A stretch of 64,000 bases of DNA. Origin: Scolanthus callimorphus. Taxonomy: Eukaryota; Cnidaria; Anthozoa; Actiniaria; Edwardsiidae. The first letter of the stretch is position 1; every line of letters begins with the position of its first letter. The stretch spans positions 12,391,831-12,455,830 of the forward strand of contig CM066914.1 in assembly GCA_033964015.1 (NCBI GenBank). The letters are read 5' to 3'. The notes beneath the pieces were generated by a model. It was not told where the DNA came from. It saw nothing but the letters and a program-made list of their open reading frames with translations, and did no database searches. Shown piece after piece: positions 59,870-64,000 of this stretch. The position numbers were made by a program, and so were the translations under genes.

Positions 59870-62800
59870 ATGGCGAGCCCCTCGCACTCACAATTTGCCT
59901 TTTCAACAGCTTCATCTCCAAAGCTTCCCGCCATAGCAGAAAATAGAAACCTGGTATCTCAAGATTACTTATGCAGGAGAGACGACGAGAATGGCTATAC
60001 TAATAAAGAAAGGCCTTCCTCACTAAGGGACGAGGATGGCATCGAGATTTCAAGAGAGGATATCGAGAAGTTGAACAAGCTTGTGACAAGAGCATTTGTA
60101 GCTGCTCTGCAGCAAAATGATAGAATTTATTGGGATCATTTGTGCGAAGTTCTCACCGTGTCAAAACCATATGCCGTTGTTCTGCAGTCGAAACAGCTAA
60201 GCCATTATGTAGAACGAGTTCTAATTGAGATTCAAAATCCGAAAGCTGAGTTGGATAAAGTTTACCAATGCCTTGGATCAGTTTTCCCAGAGCAAGTTGC
60301 AAAGCTGTCAAACTCTGTGACTGTTGTGGAAAACAAGCAAAGGTTTCCTTCTGGTCCCACAGAAGATATTCCACTTTCTCCTAGAACAATCCCCACCCCA
60401 CCCCCTAGAGGTGTTAAGATTCCTCGTGGTCAACCTGTTATTCCCTTCGGTTCAATGTATGTTTTAGAGAAGAAACAAAGCACAGATGTCAATCTGCGAA
60501 ATACTTACCAGCCAAAGAAGCTTGTAATGAGTGACTTGACAAGATCCTTGGCTGATGTGTTACAGGATATCACCATGAGGGAGTCAGCATTGGGTGTACC
60601 TTTAGGCCTCATGTTCATGGCTGTTGATGTTGATTTACCCAGGAATAGGGTACCAACCCCTCCTGACATGCCTAAAAAGTCTGTGAGCACCAGTGCACCA
60701 GTGTTTAGAATTGTCCCAGAACCACAAAGCAAGACCACACAAGGGCAAACTGAGGCCAAAAGAGAAAAACCACCAAGAACTGGTAGAGAGCTCATTGAGG
60801 CCTTTGTTAAAGGCCGTTTTCTGGGTGAACTTGAGTTTGCTTACATGAATTTTGCTCCTTCACAAAGATATGATCCATATGACTTGATTGAGGTGTCAAC
60901 AGACAAGGTGAACCCTGAGCATTTTGTGATATCGTCACATAGCATCCTACATATAACACCCAAAGGTCCCACAGAGACCCAGTCATTGTCTGAATGGTAC
61001 ACAGAATCCTGCATTTTTCAGGCCATTTCCAACCTATCTTTTTTCAAGAACTTTCTTTTGATTAAGTCATTTCTAAAGTGGAGGGAGATCAAGAAGTTTA
61101 GCCATTTCTTGAAAATTGAAGCCCAAATTGAGAGGTCCCTTATTCACAATGTTCCAAGCTTTGGGTCTGCACTGTTAAGAGTCTCTTATTTGTTAAATGA
61201 TCTCTCAAAAATCACATTCCTTCCCTTTGAGGCAAAAATCTGCTACACCCTGACTGACTTTGAAGAGAAGACATTTAAGACCAGCAGCACTGGCCGTATG
61301 TATGTAAACAAGTTTTTCAACTACTGTCAGATGATTGTTGATAAGTCCCAAGAGAGCTGCTTTGAGTATTTGAGATACTGTGAAGCCCAAGTCAAGAACC
61401 ATCGCCACAACTATAGAGAGTCATTGGCCAGAGCCAAGGAGAAGAGAAATATAAGGCAGCAAAACCTGCGAATGGCTAAAGAAGAAGTTGCTAAGCTTGG
61501 TACATTTGTGCGCCTTGTAGATTATATTATCCTTCAGCATTTGCTAACACTAGCTCAGTCTAATATCTGTAGATTTGTAGAGTTCACTCTTCCTGGACCT
61601 AGACCTGAGAGGGAGGGACTGTTTACAGCTAATGTTGCATTTGATGAAACGCACAAGTTGACTCTGGTGCCGTCTGTGAACCAGCTGGCTCATTCACTAG
61701 CCTCATCTCTCCAAAAAGTCCTTACCATCATTTGCAGTCTTACAAATGCAATGCAGCTAGGCAAGGAAGCAAAGGACTTTCAGGAAAAAAGACAAGAAGC
61801 TACCAATGTCACGCCCACTAAGGAGAGTAGGCCATCAGAACTAGATAATGAAATATCTGATTCATCCTCTACAAGACATAGTCTTGAGTCATCAGGAAAT
61901 GAGAATGACATGAATCACCATGCAGTCAATGGCTATGATCATGACCAAGATGAAGATGAAAAGCCACAGGCACAAGATGCTGATGAAGGAGCAGGCTACC
62001 CAGACGCAAGATCCAATGCTGAGATTGAGGAAGATCTTGATGACTTCACCTCTGGCCTGGCTAGTGCTAGAGATGTACAGGAGAGTGTGGAAGGATTGTG
62101 TATCAGGCAGAAGCAGGAGAGTTTTCTGGTTGTGGAAGGCCAGCAGGTGCAACAACAGGGAATTGGGCAACGCAGTCCACTTACAAGACAGAAGCTTGAA
62201 GACACCCTTTACAATGAGTAAGTGCACTGAAGCACTACTTCTCACAGATACTATGAACATTACATTCTACATGCTTATAATCATGTGCTTATAATCATTA
62301 ACTCTTTTGTAATGTGCCAATGTCGCCTAACTAAAAAAAATTTGCAGCCATATAGGGCAGAATCTTGTCGCCCAATTATTTTTTCTCTGAATGCACCACT
62401 GAAAATGGCACCCTTGTTTTGAAATGTGATCATCTCAAACAAAGCTCAAACACTCACATTTTTTGCCAAGTAACCCAAAATTTTCTACCCATTATGAGTT
62501 AAATATTTTTTGGAAAGTCAAGCCCTAAAAGGGGATCACCATTTGGCGACAAGGTTGAATTTTCTGGTTGCCAAACCCTCAAATCCAGTCGGCATTGGTG
62601 ACCTATTGATTGCAATGTCAGGCCCTGGTGCATTACTGCAAGATACTCTGCAGTACCTAAATGCCAAGTGAAAATGAAAACATTGTGATGATTTCATTAA
62701 TACAAAGCCTAAAACGTTCAGGAGCATGCACACTCTAAATAAGTACAAACTACAGCCGATTGCGTTTGAGCGTTTTACCCCAACAGTTCGCACGTTACGT

Positions 62801-63243
62801 TTGAACGTTTGAAAGTTGCATTGTGAGACAAAAAGTCGGACGTTTCCAAGGGCAACCGCCATGTGCATTTTTCACTGACCAATCAGAGAGGACAGAACTC
62901 TTTGGTTCGCCATAGAAACGTCTCGTTTCATTCTAGAAACGCAACTTTCAAACGTTCAAACATAACGTGTGAACTGTTAGGGTAAAACGCTCAAACGCAA
63001 TCGGCTGTATTGTTCTTAGTACTACAACCAATTTTGACAGTCAAAATTTTATCTTATTATATTTTCAGTGAAAAGATAGTGGCAGCCTTGCAGTTCCACC
63101 AGGAGTTTGTTGCTGATGCTGTTCAAGAGGTGGCGGAGTTTTGTGAGAGCCACTCCTGGATTGCAGAAATCCACAGCTTTGTCTCCATGTGGGACGATTC
63201 TCAAATGGAATACTGGCGTGGGCAACCCACCTCAAAAATTGAG
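59870..63243 (+). CDS. Dynein heavy chain-like protein (DNHD1- or DNAH-type), N-terminal stem region, partial
   Basis: Exon 1 (59870-62217) encodes 782 residues from MASPSHSQFAF; exon 2 (63069-63243) continues in phase to QPTSKIE. Further exons lie beyond base 64000. Residues ~270-480 read like the stem of axonemal dynein heavy chains: FLGELEFAYMNF, HFVISSHSILHITP, LSEWYTESCIFQAISNLSFF, FLKWREIKKFSHFLKIE, then a helical KEKRNIRQQNLRMAKEEV. An acidic disordered stretch (residues ~650-740) precedes FCESHSWIAEIHSFVSMWDD, a typical dynein stem motif. A single very large first exon and a long disordered N-terminus are unusual for axonemal chains and favour the DNHD1 type. Without the motor region the subtype stays open. 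The ORF is open three bases further up only to a GTG; the ATG at 59870 is the start. Confidence 0.75.
62751..63009. mobile_element. 259-base palindromic MITE in the dynein-like gene's first intron
   Basis: TACAGCCGATTGCGTTTGAG at the left and CTCAAACGCAATCGGCTGTA at the right are perfect inverted repeats. Pairing continues about 80 bases with few mismatches. TA-CAG ends fit a Tc1/mariner-like origin. Confidence 0.8.
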
Positions 63244-63552
63244 GTATGGTCAAAACCACTTAAACCTTAAAGCGGGACTGTCACGGTACACGCATGCTCG
63301 AGCAAAGACCGCCGATCCCATAACTATCATTCAAAACGGGGATTCCCTGTTTAAATAACCAATCATGGGACACTTCGTTTTCGCGGGAAAGTACCCACGC
63401 CCTGCGCGATGTCGCCTCAGGGAAAACATAATTTGTAGTTCATTCATCAGGAGGCGACATTATGGTAAGTTTTTAGGGTTTTTTAGGCAAATGAGCTGCA
63501 AAATCGTTGTCTGAGGTGAAGATACCGTAGCCCTTGAACAATTTGGCTTATC

Positions 63553-63678
63553 TCCGGTGTAATAACCTGTGAGTGCGCACGAAATGCGTCACAAAGCTTC
63601 CTTTGTTTGGTAGAACGAATCAGGATGAACTAAGACTGAACACAAAGGTGTCCTCTGGGAATGGTTATTACACCGGAG
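63553..63678. mobile_element. ~126-base inverted-repeat element
   Basis: TCCGGTGTAATAACC near the left pairs with GGTTATTACACCGGA at the right. It lies in the second intron of the dynein-like gene. No coding content. Confidence 0.6.
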
Positions 63679-64000
63679 TTAACCCAACAATTTCCATGTC
63701 TCGTGGACCCTTTTCGATATCCAGATCCTGCTTTTATTGTGTTCCCAAGCCATTTTGGCATAAGGACGACCTCGATTAGGCCTTTCTTGTTGGGCAGCCA
63801 TCAGTGAAAATGACGCTCGAGTCTCATTCAATTTAAAACGACAAACAATATTGCATCGACTCCAAAATTTGGTCACGATACTAAGGAGATCTCAGTAGAG
63901 AATACCCGTTAAGAATTAAGGGTAGATGGACCCCGAAACAACGAGATTTGGACGGATTCTACCAGCAGAGTTCCCCCCTCTAACAGCCATCGTTCCGGCC
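63679..64000. other. Intronic sequence to the window edge
   Basis: No exon with convincing borders was found in the remaining bases. The dynein-like gene should continue to the right. Confidence 0.4.

Overview
The window is nuclear DNA from an intron-rich animal. Conserved genes with 60-240 base exons and GT-AG introns sit in AT-rich sequence dense with small inverted-repeat elements, a Penelope-like element, a CR1/L2-type LINE fragment and a tRNA-derived SINE. Gene content, intron density and repeat style suggest an anthozoan cnidarian such as a stony coral. That is inference; the species cannot be named from the sequence alone.

Six conserved genes were reconstructed exon by exon, with reading phases that close at nearly every junction. 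They form three head-to-head pairs. CRNKL1 (crooked neck, a spliceosome HAT-repeat protein, minus, running off the left edge) pairs with MOCS1 (molybdenum cofactor step 1, plus) in 75-18257. IGBP1 (alpha4/TAP42, minus) pairs with FMC1 (ATP synthase assembly, plus) in 45145-50742. OXSR1/STK39 (WNK-pathway kinase, minus) pairs with a dynein heavy-chain-like gene (plus, running off the right edge) in 52629-63243. All six start codons read A-A/G-ATGGCG, close to the TISU/YY1 initiator. MOCS1 keeps the Gly-Gly-stop end of its A domain and has a donor inside that Gly-Gly codon pair that would splice in frame to the MoaC-like B domain.

Between 18.3 and 45.1 kb lies an accessory region. It holds a four-exon gene for a possible N-myristoylated protein (21683-22963), a possible myristoylated/palmitoylated small protein (32694-32999), a 291-residue coiled-coil ORF (33583-34458), and two inverted, diverged paralogs (37588-38133 minus; 40533-41505 plus). 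The plus copy carries a frame shift and an in-frame stop. The rest is tandem repeats, nested inverted-repeat elements and a Penelope fragment with a GIY-YIG domain.

Notable non-genic structures are a 2.7 kb foldback element made of 214-base repeats in a CRNKL1 intron, a minisatellite that repeats the last codons and stop of IGBP1 into its 3' flank, and short elements carrying long G or C runs. Two conserved genes (MOCS1 exon 6, FMC1 exon 3) each lack one base. The simplest reading is residual single-base assembly errors.
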